Notes: generated by a model not told the origin, from the sequence alone. 64,000 bases of DNA from Oscarella lobularis (GCF_947507565.1 NC_089176.1:496001-560000); one strand, 5' to 3'; positions 36,001 to 49,211 are shown, counted from the first letter of the stretch. Numbers and translations: made by a program.

Positions 36001-39000
36001 CTCTTTCGACCGAGCAAAGTCTTAAACGTCAGTATCAACTCCAAATACGACGTCGGCGTGACGTAGTTGTGCCGACGCAACGTCTCGAAGAACTTCTCCG
36101 AGAGCAATCGAACGCTCTGGTGAAACTGCTTGCACATGAAGACGGTCTCGCGCCGCACCGACTCCTCGAGCTCGACGTCCTCCAAGAACTTATTCGCCAC
36201 CAATTCGAGAGCGTCGTCGGGCCACGCCTGAAACCAGTCGATCGTGCAGCAATTGATGAGCGAGGGAAACATGCGAAGACGACTTCGCAGCGCGTCGCCT
36301 ATGGGGCTCATGGCCAAGGCGATGTGAAGGTGAGCCTTTACTCGTTCGATGAAGAAGTTGTACATGGCCAATGGGGTCGCTTCGATTTTTTTGCCCTCCT
36401 GTCGCGCGACCGCTTGCATTTTTTCGATTATCTCCGCTTTTTCGTCGGGTGGAAACAGATTCGGTACGTCGCCCGTGTTCAGTATCATGTTGATGTCTTC
36501 GACGAAGGACTCCTCTTTGATTTGGTTGTCGCTGAAGAGAAAAACGGTCTGTTTTCCGTCGCATCCCGCTTTCCTCACGACCTAGAAAGAGACGTAATTT
36601 TCCCATGTACAATGCATATATCGTACATACCTTTTTGATGTCGTCTCGCCATTCAACGGACGTGTAGCTTTTCGTGATTTCGATTTGAAAAAGGTCATAA
36701 TCGGCCATGAATGTCGCCAGCTTAGTCGCGCTCTGTCGACCGCTACCTCCAATTCCTAGCAGCGACCTCAATAATAATCAGGAAGACAAGGGAGGGAAAA
36801 AATACCAATAAGGAGAACGTGCCCATTGTCCTGCTGCAAAACTCGACTTATTCTCGAGATATGCTCAATGGCAAAGCGAAACATGACCAGTGACATTGGG
36901 GCTTTGCTCATCTGGTTATATTCCTCAAGGTAGCTAAACAAAACAGTCTCATGACTAACATAGTGAAGGAAACATCGCAGAAACGCTTACTGTTCCATGA
37001 CTTCTGTCAGTTGACCCATGTCGGTCACTTCGTCGTAGATTTTCGCATCCGACTCCGGATTGATGTAATTGCCGAAAAGCAGGCTGCGAATATCGTCGTC
37101 TTGCACGGAACTTGTGCTTCCTTGTGGCTGCAAGTGCTTCATCAGCCTGTCGATATTCATCTTGAATTGGGACTGAAGCGTCTCCTTAATAATGTTAAAA
37201 AAGAAGGCTCGATCGCTGTCGTCGACGAGACGATCGTAGAAGACGCGATACACTTCGTGCACCCAGAGACGAATGAGCTTGTCGCTTTCAGTCATGTTCG
37301 TGCTCGGTGCGAGAAGAACGCCTTGGACGACGCGAGAAAAGTCGCGAAGATTGAAAACGTAGTGCGATTTCGACGGGGTAGGCAAGAAATTCGCGACCGC
37401 TGACTTGTACACTTCCATCGTCGCCTGAACAAGAACCTATGGAGAGAAAATTGAGAAAAAGTACCTAATGAATTCAACAGAGGTTTCTTGCCTTTCCAAG
37501 TCTGTTAAACGATGCGTCAAAGCCCTTAGCAAAGTGCCAGTCGACGATTGACGTGAAGATCTTCGTCATCGTGCCGTCGTCGAAACTTTCGATACCGATG
37601 ACGCTAAAATGACGAGTCATTCGACCGGTAATGTCATTTCGTCCGCCGCCGGGAGGACCCATAGCCGAAATAAAAACCTCGATATAAAGACGTTACATTT
37701 AGGTATTTGGCAAGACGATTTTTTTCCTTACCACGTCGGCCAGATCCAGTCTCGACTGATCTTTCTTGTCGTACCAATGACGATGGTCGAGCCACTGGCG
37801 AAGAAGTTCTATAGGCGGCTGTGCGCCGTAGACTTCCTTTGCCGGCATGTTGAGATCGTCAACGAAAACGATGCACTTTTTTCCCATTGGTGGACCGTAC
37901 AGTCCCTTGCGACGCCTAGACACGCGCGTGCATGGAGTCGATTATCATACTTGTCTAACTTTTTTTTACCTGTCGAGTTTCGACATGATAATCTCTTGAG
38001 TTTGATTGGCAGTTGTTCTGGCGGAAAAGTTGATGCAATTGGGCACGTACCTAGACTCAAATAAAATCAAAAAGGAAGACGTCGAATTTGCATAAATGAC
38101 ACACTTTTCTTTGGAAAGACTCATCAGGTAGTTGTTGGTGATAGCCGACTTTCCCGTTCCAGTATGACCCACAAGCAGCAGGGGAACTTCGTGGCTAACA
38201 AACGTCTCCAAAAAGAAGGTCTGACGAGCTGTATCAACAGTAGGAATGATCAATTCGCTTGGCTATAAAAAAAACCCACACACAATGCCATCCGCAATTA
38301 TGACATGAAATGTTTTCACCTTCGCTTTTGCTGGTATTGTGGCTTTCGCTGCACTTATGAGACTCGTCCATTCGGCCCACCCACCATTGGAAGATTTTTG
38401 AAAAAAGAAGTCATAGACTGTACCGCGCTCGGGAAAGACGTTGCTCTAGTAACAGAAAAATCGTCGTCTCGCCCGGCCACGTCAACGAGAGCTTTGGAAA
38501 CCTTCGTGAGCTTGCTTGACTTCGGCTTTGGATATTCTTTGTTTGTTCCGCTAATCAGCGTTCGAAAAAAAGCGTCAAATTTCTTTCTTCCGTCGCCGGT
38601 TATCATCGATCCCACCGACCAGACGATAGAGAACAGAAAGAGGCATTGAATGTAAGTTGTAATCTAGAAAAAGACGCATTAGTCAGACAAACAGCGAGAC
38701 TTGCATTAGGTGAACGACTTGAGCCTGCGTCAATTGGTCGTATCCTTCACTACCCGAGTTCCTTATCTCATCCATGAGACTGCTAAAGAGCCTCATCAGT
38801 TGATGGGCGAGATGAATGGGTGACGTATCGAAGAACAGCTTGCACTCGCGGCGAACAAAATCTATGCAACAATAGGTAAGCTATTGTCGTAATATGATTT
38901 TATTGTCGAAAGTACCTAAACATGGCTGCAAAAGCCAATCAAACAGATCTCGGATAATTCGATGATGCTCTTCGTTCAGTTGGGACGGCAAAGTCTTCAA

Positions 39001-42000
39001 ATACGATGCAACTGATGGTTGCCAGCCAAGCTACGATTAATTAATTAAAAATGTGCAATTTTTTCCAAACAGCAATATTTTAGCACGTACCTGATGAGGT
39101 TCCATATAAATCATGCCGTTTCGACTGACTGTCGCCGGAGAGGCTTGCTCCAAGTCAGCCGGTTCAAAAATGAGATTCATCTGGTTGCTCATTTGAATGA
39201 TTTCGCCGCTCATCAAGCACAGCTGCAAGAATTTCAAAAATTAAAAAAAACGAAAATAAAGGAAATAACCTTTTTGTTGTCGTCCAAGACCGTGTTCATA
39301 TTCTCAATCCAAACAGCATCGACTGGACCGTCAAACAGAATCCACTTTCGATCTTCCGTCTCCGAGCTGGCAAACTGACGAAATGTCGTGGCTAGCACAC
39401 CTGAAAAGAAAAAAAACGATAGAAGAAACGACAATACGCGAGCCTCCAAAACCATACCGTCAGACCATTCGTGCGAAACGGGATCAAAGCAACCGTACAG
39501 CTGACCCATAGGCATGGACTTCGGATTAATAATCTTGTATTCAACCTAAAAAAGACAATCTATAGAAAAACGCCAATGAATTTTTCCAACTCGCCTTAAA
39601 TTCCTCCATCAGTCCACTGACATTCAAATCGGACAAGGCAGCTGCCAGCACTTTCCACGCGCACGTTTTTCCGCCCATCGGATCTCCAACGATCATCAAA
39701 CCGTGCCGAACCAAAATCATTTCGTAAAGCTGTATAATCTTCTGTATGAACCACGGAACGGGCTGCAATTCCATTCGCGCAATATTGTCGCAAATCGCGT
39801 CCGTCATCACTTCGTAGTCGGGCTTGGGAAGCACGACGCCGGGAAACAGATCCGAGATGATGCCCTCGAAAAGAGGAACGTCCTGAGCCAAGAACTTCGC
39901 CAAATTCACGTCCATAATAGCTCGTAGCAACAGAACGCTTTCGTCCTCCTGAGGATACTTCAACTTCAAATTTCCGGCGGCAGTCAAAACCGACTTGACG
40001 GCGCGCATGCCGTAATCGTAGTGATGCTGCGACGAGAGCTGCTCGGAGCAGAGCCGATACGTCGCGACGATCTTTCCCGAGAGACTGCGCGCGTCGACGA
40101 AGCCCATCGAATAGAGCATAATTTCGCCAATCAGCGCGTAGTCCGGCACCATCATTGCGACGGTGCGAAAGAGGACTTTGAGATTGTCCGGCAGCTCCTG
40201 GCGACCGGCGTAGCCGGGATTCATCGTGATGAACATCGTGCACGTTGGATTGAGTTGGAGTTCGGTGCCTTCGAAGAGGAAAAGTTCGAGATGTCGGTTG
40301 ATTGCCTGTTGAATGGTTTGAATTTGTTGGGCGATCACCGATAGGACTTCTAGCTCGATTCGATTGAATTCGTCGAAACAAGCCCACGCACCGGCCTGCG
40401 CGAGACCCTTGAAGAATTTTCCCATCGCCTTGTAGTCGAGTCCGTCGGAACAGTTGAAGACGACGCACTAAAGAAACGTACGTATTTTCTTGATTTTTTT
40501 TCCCTCTCGCGACGCTTTTACCTGTTTTGCTACTGCTTTCGCCAAATCTTTGCACGTTTCCGTTTTCCCCGTGCCAGCCGGTCCCTCCGGTGCTCCGCCG
40601 AGATTCAACTTGAGAGCTCCCGTGAGTGTCCTGTAACGAAACGATTTTAGCCGGCGTTCGGCGCTGTCCTCGTTTCTTTTACCTGTAGCATCGGTCCGTC
40701 AAGGGCGTGATGACGAGCCGTCCTGAATTGCCGAGATACTCGTAGCCGTACTTGACGTCGGTCGTTATCATTCTCACGACCACGTTGTCGTTCTCCCAGT
40801 AGTATCGCAGCTGGCTAATCCAATCAAAAGCAGTTGGGTCACTTACGTCATCTTTGGTCAATTTTGCAACGACGTCGCGAGCTAAACAGCATCAATTAAA
40901 AAATTAATTAATTAATTAATTAATTAAAGTCGAACCGTGAACGTCGATCACTGTCAAAGCTCCGAGCGTAATTCTCGCCATTTTTGGCAGCTTTCCTCTC
41001 ACCAACTCCACAATCTCGTCAATTTGGGAATTGCTTTGCTGAAGGTAACGCTACACAAAAGAAAATAATCTCCTAGAAGAAGAAAAAAGAAGAAAATAAG
41101 ACAGTCCTACTTTAAGACCTCCGCGCTCCGTAATAGCATTCGTCACTTCGGTAGTCCAATACGTCGAACCGACGCATATGACCACCTGACCCGGCCATTC
41201 GAGCACCCACTTGTTTCTCGGCACTTCGGCGTAGGCCTTCATCGCCTTCTCCGTGACGTCGCGAATGCTGGCGATCATCACCTGTTCGACTTCGAGCAGC
41301 CATTTCTCGACCATTCCCTTTGCATTGGCCGGTATGATTCGGTGCGAAAAGGGCACCGTCTCTTTTTCGCCCGATATCATGCCGAGAATCTCTTTCGCCT
41401 CGTTGAATTCGAGCTTGGCGATTCCTTCGAAGCATTTCTTCAAGTGAGGCTGCACTCGAAGGGGATCTTTCGTTTCGGACAAAATCTCCAGCAGTTCGTC
41501 GTTCGACAAGAAAAAGAATCTAGATACATAAGAGAGATTCTTAATCGAATGACCGCACTCACTCAATTTTTTCTTACCGTGCAAAGTAGAGACGCTTCTT
41601 TTCCAAATAATCATTCAATCCCTTTTGAATTTCTTCGAGTAGCTGATTCGACTCCTGCAGTCGATCGAGCATCTTTGGCATGGCAACGATGACCATGGCG
41701 TGCGGATCGACGACCGCTTCGGTCATGATTTCTCGCCAGTACGAGTCGACGATGCCGAACTTGCGACCCTCTTCGGGCATTTGAGCGAGGATGTCTTCCG
41801 AGCTAAAAATCGGCTCCAAGTACATCCAAGTGGCCTGACACTGCAATGGACGATGATTCGAAACAAAGGAAAGAGGGGGGCACCTAGCAGTCTTAGACTC
41901 ACTTTTAGCCAAGCATCGACTATATCCTGCAGCAAGACAAGCTTTTCTTCCCACGTCTATAAGAAAACGAGACTAGAACACTTCGTCGTCGTCGTCGTCG

Positions 42001-45000
42001 TATATTGTCTTTACCTTCATTTCTTTCTCAAAGGGCTTAATGAAAGGAGAGCCTCTCATTGTCTGCGTTTTTACAATGTGATCGTCGAGCAACACTTGTA
42101 TATCGTCAATAGCCGTCAGAACCGACACTCCCTAAAACGTATATACCCATATACGTCTATCCGTTTGAATCTTCGCGCGCAAAGTACCGTGTCTCTATAG
42201 GCAACCAAATTAAACAACGTATCCTTCCATTCGCTCTGCATTTTTTCCATCGCTTTCTCGAGCGAATATTCCTTGCTGGCCGAAGAGCTGATTTCCTCCA
42301 ACCTAAAACATTCCGCTTAGTACTACGATCATCAAAATCTGACTCCGATCACTTCTCCAAGTGCTTCGCTAATCCCATTTCTAAAACGTCGGAGAGAGTC
42401 GTCGTGGGGTCCGGCTTCAGTTCGAAGCCCACCGTTTCGCCCATTTGCTTCCAGTGCCGGTCGCGGATTCCGGGATTGCAGACGACTTGGAGCAAGGGTA
42501 TGTTCTCGCGAAATTTGTCCAATTTCATCTTGACGGCCTCGGCGACGCGTTTCGGCTCGGGAGTGTCCGAAAAGGTCTTCGTCAACTTGTACATCAATCG
42601 CCACATGTTGCCGATTTCTTCATCGATCACTTCAGCGTCCAAATTCAAGAACGGACCTAGAAAAAAAACCCAGACACATAAAGAGGCCTTATAATCTATA
42701 TATAAAATATTTACCGTTTAGCCAATTGTCATTCTTTTCTTGATGTTCGGCCACCGTGTGCCACAGTTTGCTGTAAGGATCCTTTAGCACCGACATCTGC
42801 TGGAGCTGAGGAAAAGGTGTCACATCCCAATTGAGTAGCTCTTCCTCTTTGTTAATATCCTTCGAATAGATTATATATAGATTTGGCGGAACGCTTTTTA
42901 TAGTCGTTACTTGAGCGGTCTCTTCAGCTTTTGTCAACTTTTCGGCCATAGCGTCCAATCGGAAGACAACGTTAGACACTTCGTCCGGTTTCTTCGTCAT
43001 CTGAAGCTAAAAGAAAAGAATCGTCATAAAAACACCCACCCGAAGTTTTCGCGCCTACGTCATAATTCTTATAATTCTCAATCTCTTTAGAGTAGTCTTC
43101 AAGAGTTGCAACGAAATCGTCTTTCCTAAAACAGGCAGTCCATTAAGTGCAAGAAGTCGTCAATACCGATGCGTTACCTTCTCTTTAACTCCGTTTCAGC
43201 TTTCCCCCTTTGACTATCTAGTCGCATCTGACTGACTTCAAAAATGGGACCCATACGTTTAGGCCACGTGAACGTAGTGCTATTCAGTCGAATGTCTTCA
43301 TCTAAACCCAAAAAGTCTTGCATAAAAAAGTAGAGACACTACACTGCAGGACCCCCACGTGCCTGATAGAAAAGCGTAGTCCATCAGAAACCCCAGTCGT
43401 TCTGCGGCCTCTTTCACTTCCTGGAGCATTTGGTTAGCAGTCACACTGGAAGCCTAGAAGAATAGATCAAGCGGATATTTCGTCTCGCTCTCCTCAGCCC
43501 TACTTCTTCAACGAAATCAAAAAGCTGAACAAGACCTTCCGTCGTGTCAGGCATTTCGTAGATCTTGTCCGAAATTTCGTCGTACCTTTGGCAAAGACTA
43601 TATGGGAAGTAGTGCACGAGTGAGGCAAGGGTGCACGAAGAAAGGGAAAGCGACTTGCCCTCGATTCAATTCGCGATTTTTGTCGACTACGTGTTTGATG
43701 AGTCGCTGAATCTGGACGTCCACTTTGTCGGCGAGCGTCTCGTTGAGTTCGCGACAATTCATGCCGAACAAATTCAGCGGAACGGTCCATCGCAGCGTTT
43801 TCAATTCCGTCTGCAAAGCCTTCAATCCATCAATTTTCTGACGACGAAAAGAATAGTGTAAATCAAAGATCTGTTGCTATTATTTCTCACTTTCGAAAAG
43901 GACGACAAACTTTGATCGGATTGAGCCAAATACGCAGTTATCTCTTGCGCAGTGCGCCCGTCCAACAGAGACGCATACGTACCGTAGCTCATCGCATACC
44001 TGAGAAAAACACCAGCGTACTAAATCGCAAGATTTGCGTATAGACGTATGTTAGCACTTCTCGAGGCCAATCATATTGGCTTTGACAACTTTCTTCAGTC
44101 TCTCTTCGGCTTGCTTGACCGAAATCTCGCTGTAACCAACGCTGCGTAGTAGAAACGTTTGCCCTTCCATTTCGGGAAATAAATAGCATTCAACCTAGAA
44201 CAGGATTTCAAAAAAATTGTTCTGCAGTGTGGCTTCTGTCTGTACTCTATTGATTCGTTTTGCGGCTGACACTATTTCAGAAACGACGCGAACGAGCGTG
44301 CTTTCGAGATCCGCGTGTGCGGGGCTGAATCCAATATCCGTGTATTTGGCCACACAGAAAACTTTCAGTATCTATATCATCAGAAAGTAAGATCAACATC
44401 ATGGCAACGTAAAACCATTTTAATTACTTGTGGAGCTACGAATGTCAAATCTTCGTAGACAGAACCGAAGTCGTTTCCGTTCTGCATCGAGCAAAGTCAG
44501 AAACCTACTAAATTAAATTTTCATCTCTACCTCATACGACGCTATAAAGTTGGCGAAATCTTCGATGGAGTTGAGAACGAGTTGTCGCAAGTGTTTTCCC
44601 ATCAAAGCAGCGACGCAGCTGAAAAACTTTTCGACGCTCTCCGTCGGCTGATTGGCCGTGGACGGAACGAGATGGGTCCACAACGATTTGTAAGTGAGAA
44701 ACAATTCCGAGCATTCAGGAACCCATCTAATAAAGCAACGTGTATATTTAGTTAGTTTCTGAGGTATTAGGTACTGATTTGATAATAATGCCGTGGCAGA
44801 TTCGCACTGTCTTTTAATCAGGTCATCGAATTCCGTTGGCGTGAGTGGAAGATTGGCTTTTCTAATTGCATCTGGATCGATAATTCTCACTGACGAAAAC
44901 CTATAGGAGACTATCGATATATCAATTTAGCAGAAACGATTCTCGGTCTTGCTTTTGATCCCAAAGGTTTTGCAGGAGACGCATCATGGGATTGGTAATG

Positions 45001-46184
45001 AAGAGTCGTTCCTCTTGATTCTGCTTTGCAACTTGGTACCTGTCATGCCAAGGCACAGGCGCTCGGGCCACCCTACGACGACAAAACACATATAAATTAC
45101 GATACAGGATATCGAGCCTCTTGCCTTTGCGGCAAAGTGACGGGCACAGCCTTGATGTGAAGTCTCTCCAACTCAGCTTTATCCGACAGAATGTAATCAA
45201 CTAAAAAATCCATACTCGGACACTAAGTAGAGCAAGCGTTCTTTTCCTTACCAATTGCCTTCCTTATGCTAAAGCGGTAGTCCTTCTTGATTTCCTCAGT
45301 CAAATCGAACAAGAGTCCAGCAAAATCGGGATTCTCTCTCAGCAGTTCAGGAATGCGTTCCTTGGCTCGTTCCATGTGCTCTTCGGGCACGGGAGCCAAA
45401 GCGTCGGGAGGCACGCCTCTCGTGATATAATAATGGTATCGCTATTGGCAAAAAATCACAAAACTAAAATGACTGTACAATGCACGTCTTTTCATACCTC
45501 TAGATCCTTGTCACCGGGTTCTCCGTTATTTTCCATTATCCACGCTTCCTGGCCCTTGATGATGTCAAACTGCTGCATGGGCGTGAGAGGACGACTTGGC
45601 GAAGGAATCTTGTTCTTTCTCTTCAAATGGTGCAAATCGTAGCCACGCGACAAAGAAATAGGCGGAGTTGATAATGCCCGAAGACGCTGACCTCCTTTCA
45701 AAACTAGAAATAAATATTAATTTTACGTAATTTTTTCTAATTAATTAATTGGTCACCTCTCGGACGACGTCCCGTTCTCAAATCTCGAAGTTTCAAATCG
45801 CTGACGAGCGGCGCGTAATTGTTCGCGATCGACTCGCTTGGCGATCGATGATGCCTTTCCTCCTTGTACGGCGACGCTTTCGTCCACGACTGATGCTTGA
45901 TGATGGGCGGATACTCGCTGTGCTTTAGCACGATCTGCGCACACGCGAACGTCGATGAAACAGTGGCGGCTGCGACGCGATATGGCGCCCTTAGGGGAGT
46001 CCTTGTTATACCTGATAGAGACGAGACGGCTCTTCGGTCGCCGGAGGTAGAGGAGGCAGGCCGGGAAGTCCGCGAGTCTTTGACGAATGTTGGAGGGCAT
46101 CGCGACTCTGTTTGCCGTTCGTTTATTATTCGCGCGCGACGCTCCGTTTTCTTTTCCTACCTCTGATACAAGAGATCGATTCAT
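30008..46184 (-). CDS. DNAH3: Axonemal inner-arm dynein heavy chain, DNAH3-type
   Basis: A gene of roughly 60 exons spanning 16 kb. Exon 1 codes MNRSLVSE; next come the tail with [20 protein letters not shown], the linker, AAA1-AAA6, stalk and C-terminal domain, ending [13 protein letters not shown]. Four P-loops are readable and listed separately. The AAA1 Walker B/sensor region is [20 protein letters not shown]. The C-terminal part has [52 protein letters not shown] and [19 protein letters not shown], which fit DNAH3 better than DNAH7 or DNAH12; that subfamily call is from memory and needs a tree. The protein is a single-headed inner-arm motor of motile cilia. Its 3' end lies 70 bp from the KRR1 start. 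I did not solve every exon. Confidence 0.93.
35080..35480 (-). other. Dynein stalk tip: microtubule-binding domain
   Basis: Within the DNAH3-type gene, [40 protein letters not shown] and [17 protein letters not shown] lie between the two coiled-coil arms. These are the conserved stalk-head helices that contact tubulin. The flanking exons (34700-35050 and 35640-35900) code the antiparallel stalk. Confidence 0.85.
36730..36756 (-). other. Dynein AAA4 P-loop (GIGGSGRQS)
   Basis: [20 protein letters not shown]. The usual P-loop lysine is arginine, a form common in axonemal heavy chains. Confidence 0.88.
38143..38169 (-). other. Dynein AAA3 P-loop (GHTGTGKSA)
   Basis: [20 protein letters not shown] carries an intact Walker A motif, so this site should bind nucleotide. 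Confidence 0.9.
39664..39687 (-). other. Dynein AAA2 P-loop (GDPMGGKT)
   Basis: [20 protein letters not shown]. An intact GxxxxGKT motif. Confidence 0.9.
40555..40584 (-). other. Dynein AAA1 P-loop ([10 protein letters not shown]), the main ATPase site
   Basis: [20 protein letters not shown] is the invariant catalytic P-loop of dynein heavy chains. Walker B residues (CFDEFNR) follow in the next exon at about 40355-40385. Confidence 0.95.
40902..40927. repeat. (TTAA)n microsatellite in a dynein intron
   Basis: Six or more TTAA/AATT units inside the intron upstream of the AAA1 P-loop exon in the DNAH3-type gene's plus-strand coordinates. Confidence 0.8.
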
Positions 46185-46424
46185 TTTGGCTCGCTGAGAA
46201 GGCTCATTTCGGTTTGCGGATAAACAATTTCGACGGGACACTCTGTAGCTAAGACACAGACGTCACGTGAGGATAAAAATGCCTGGTTTACTTATTTATT
46301 CATTTATTTATCGGCCTCGATTTATTCATTATCAATTAATTCATTTTTTAGAATAGGCTTTTTGGACGACAATTGCCGTCAAACTCCTCTGACGTGAGTG
46401 ACGTGAGTAACCCGTATATAAGCC
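46185..46424. promoter_or_regulatory. Divergent intergenic region between the dynein gene and PIGN
   Basis: 240 bp separate the two start codons. It holds a TTTATT-rich block at 46290-46350 and a CGTGAGTGACGTGAGTAACC direct repeat near 46392-46411. No clear TATA box. Confidence 0.4.
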
Positions 46425-49169
46425 ATGGAAAAGGAAAAACTTCGCTGTTTAGTAATCTTCGCCGTTGCAATTCGTCTTGCTTACCTGCTATCAATTCGAG
46501 ACGCGTACTTTCGCTCGCCGCTTGTCAGTGGAATGGAACACTTTCATCCTACAGTACCAGCGCCAGCAAAACGGGTTGTCCTCTTTTCTGCAGACGGCCT
46601 GCGCCTGGATCGTTTTTTGGAAGATGATCCAGTGACAGGAAGACCTCGTGCACCGTTTCTGCGCAGCATTATGAGGACTCGCGGCCGGTGGGGCGTGAGT
46701 CGCACCCATGTGCCGACCGAGTCGCGTCCCGGACACATAGCGTTGACGTCGGGCTTTTTCGAGGATGTCAGCGCCGTGACGACATTATGGCAAAGAAATC
46801 CTGTCGAATTTGATTCAATTTTTAATCAGTCTCGCCGCGCATGGTGTTGGGGCGATCCGGACGTTCTGAACGTAATTCTTCGCGAAATACCTTCGCACGT
46901 CACCATGGCATTGATACCACCTGATTGGTTTGTGGACGCTAAACGGAGCAGAGATGCTTCGATACTGGATCAATGGGTTTTTAATGAAGTCAGAATGTTC
47001 TTCAAGAGATCTTCTCATTTGAAAGTGGAGGAGCTCAGTCGCGACAAGATCGTCTTTTTTCTTCATCTTGTTGGGACAGATACAAACGGTCATTCGTACA
47101 TGCCGACGTCTCGTCAGTATCTCAACAATATACCCAAGTTCGATAAAGGCATTGAAGAGACGGTTGAACTTTTTGAGAATTACTATAAGGACGGCAAAAC
47201 GGCTTACATTTTTAGCAGTGATCACGGCATGAAAACGCGCGGCGTTCACGGAACAGGAAATCCAGAAGAAATATTTATTCCTATAATCGCGTGGGGAGCT
47301 GGGATAGGAAGACCTGAGCCGCGTGAACCGGAGGAGACACACAGGCCCTCTTTGCCGTACAAGACAATCCTTAATGAACTAAAACGAACCGATGTTTCCC
47401 AAGTGGATACGACCGCTTTGATGAGTGGCCTTATTGGGGCTCCTTTTGCTGCTAATAGTATTGGCATTCTTCCCGTGGGATTTATAAATGCGAGCATAGA
47501 ATTTAAAGCGGACGCTGCCTGGACCAATGCACGTCAAATTGCTGAGTTGTTTCGTGTAAAGGAAACTCTGGCAAGACAGGGAACACTGAGTGTGCTATTC
47601 CGACCTTTTGGTATCAATCTGCAGAAGGAGAGTCAAAGTATTAGAGAAGCTTTAAAATTAGGCAGGCATGACGATGCTATTCGCTTATCAATTGATTTTA
47701 TGAGACGATTGCTGCCTGGTCTACGGTACTACGACACCTATGATAGACTCTTTATTGGCGTCACAATTGTGACCACGTACGCAGGCTGGATAGCTTTACT
47801 TCTTGTGGAAATATTTCTACGACCGAATGTCGAACTTGTACCTGAAACAGAGAAGCTGAAAACCTTGGCTCGTTCAGATAAAGCCACGCTCCTTTTTATC
47901 GCCGGTTCGTTGGGTTTCCTGTACATCACTTCTTCGCCTCTCACCTACTATTTGTATTTGCTTCTTCCAATTTTAATTTGGTATCGTACAATCAAGAATT
48001 GGTCTTACACGTCACTTTCAACCACGTGTTCCTTTCTGGATGTGAGTCTCACTATCGTGATATCGACTGTTATTCTTGAAAGTATACTAATGGCATCGTT
48101 CTTTGTCCAAAAGGACTACCTACTATTAGGCTGTTGTGCTATGGCGTTATTTCCTCTTCTCACTGAATCGCGACCGACCGTGAAAATTATGTCTGCTTGG
48201 ATAGTTTCTTGCTTTGCAGTGGGAGGTTGGATTTATTTTTCCAACGCTAAATCATTCGTTTCCTATGCTGTCACTGTCGGTGGAATTTTAATAGGCCTGT
48301 CACTGATAATTTGGGCAAGAAATAAAATTCTGATATCGCGTCTTCGAGTGACACTTCACACTTTGTGGATTCTAACTTCCCTAGGAACAGTTGCTGCATT
48401 TGAACTCAAGACTTTCATAGTTCGAAGTGAAGTTTGTTTAGCCGTCATGCAAATTTTCGGTTGGTCAACGCTCGTGTTTTCCTTCGTAATTCCCTTGGCA
48501 TCTAGCCGTCGCATGACTGTGCGTCTAGTCAGCATTGTTCTATCTATTCTACCTGGTTGCATTCTTGTGACAACATTTCACGACTGTCTTTTCTACGTCA
48601 CTCTCTGCTTTGCATTGTTCTCCTGGCTTTGTGTTGAAAATAGCCGCAAATTTCAACTCGACACGCTCAAATTTGGCCAACGACAAGAAGAGTGCAACCG
48701 TCGCGATTTTCTATTGTCGGATGTTAGAACATCAGTACTCTTCTTGTTTTTTTGCTCGCTGGCTTTCTTTGGTTCCGATTGTTTGAATTCTGCAAGCCGA
48801 GGCTCGGACGTGCTCAATGACCTCTTCATTCACGGCCCTACCAGCCGAACTGTTTTGTTTTATTGGAAATGTCTTGCTCCATTTATCCTAATAGGAACTG
48901 CTGTTGCTGCAGTTCGCCTTCTGACCCAAATATCTTTGGCTAAACTTTCTTTGCTGCTTGTCCTGCTTTCTGATTTTCTGACTCTGCACTATTTTTTTCT
49001 TGTCACAGATAGCGGCAGTTGGAAAGAAATCGGACAGAGGATAGGTCAATGCGTCGCCATGTCGTTTTTGGCACTAGTCCCTCTGGTTACTATTGGATTG
49101 GGAATTCAAATGACAGGATCGGGATTTTTAAAAAGAAAGGCACGTTTTATTGTCAAGAAGATAGTATAA
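46425..49169 (+). CDS. PIGN: GPI ethanolamine phosphate transferase 1
   Basis: A single exon codes 914 aa (human 931). An N-terminal membrane anchor (LRCLVIFAVAIRLAYLLSI) precedes a luminal alkaline-phosphatase-like domain. Its metal-site motifs are VVLFSADGLRLDRF, HVPTESRPGHIALTSGFFED, LVGTDTNGHSYMP and YIFSSDHGMKTRGVHG. From residue ~445 the protein is a series of a dozen or more membrane helices. PIGN adds ethanolamine phosphate to the first mannose of GPI precursors in the ER. Being intronless is unusual next to genes with many introns and is compatible with a retrocopy or with intron loss. AATAAA lies at 49191-49196. Confidence 0.96.
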   Translation: MEKEKLRCLVIFAVAIRLAYLLSIRDAYFRSPLVSGMEHFHPTVPAPAKRVVLFSADGLRLDRFLEDDPVTGRPRAPFLRSIMRTRGRWGVSRTHVPTESRPGHIALTSGFFEDVSAVTTLWQRNPVEFDSIFNQSRRAWCWGDPDVLNVILREIPSHVTMALIPPDWFVDAKRSRDASILDQWVFNEVRMFFKRSSHLKVEELSRDKIVFFLHLVGTDTNGHSYMPTSRQYLNNIPKFDKGIEETVELFENYYKDGKTAYIFSSDHGMKTRGVHGTGNPEEIFIPIIAWGAGIGRPEPREPEETHRPSLPYKTILNELKRTDVSQVDTTALMSGLIGAPFAANSIGILPVGFINASIEFKADAAWTNARQIAELFRVKETLARQGTLSVLFRPFGINLQKESQSIREALKLGRHDDAIRLSIDFMRRLLPGLRYYDTYDRLFIGVTIVTTYAGWIALLLVEIFLRPNVELVPETEKLKTLARSDKATLLFIAGSLGFLYITSSPLTYYLYLLLPILIWYRTIKNWSYTSLSTTCSFLDVSLTIVISTVILESILMASFFVQKDYLLLGCCAMALFPLLTESRPTVKIMSAWIVSCFAVGGWIYFSNAKSFVSYAVTVGGILIGLSLIIWARNKILISRLRVTLHTLWILTSLGTVAAFELKTFIVRSEVCLAVMQIFGWSTLVFSFVIPLASSRRMTVRLVSIVLSILPGCILVTTFHDCLFYVTLCFALFSWLCVENSRKFQLDTLKFGQRQEECNRRDFLLSDVRTSVLFLFFCSLAFFGSDCLNSASRGSDVLNDLFIHGPTSRTVLFYWKCLAPFILIGTAVAAVRLLTQISLAKLSLLLVLLSDFLTLHYFFLVTDSGSWKEIGQRIGQCVAMSFLALVPLVTIGLGIQMTGSGFLKRKARFIVKKIV

Positions 49170-49211
49170 ATTGCGCCTTGGAAAGACGTAAATAAAACAA
49201 CACTTTTGCAT

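Noticed and set aside
39596-40555. 319-codon minus-strand frame beside the dynein AAA1/AAA2 exons
   Set aside because: An alternate reading frame of the dynein exon that codes [11 protein letters not shown]; it shows no homology of its own.
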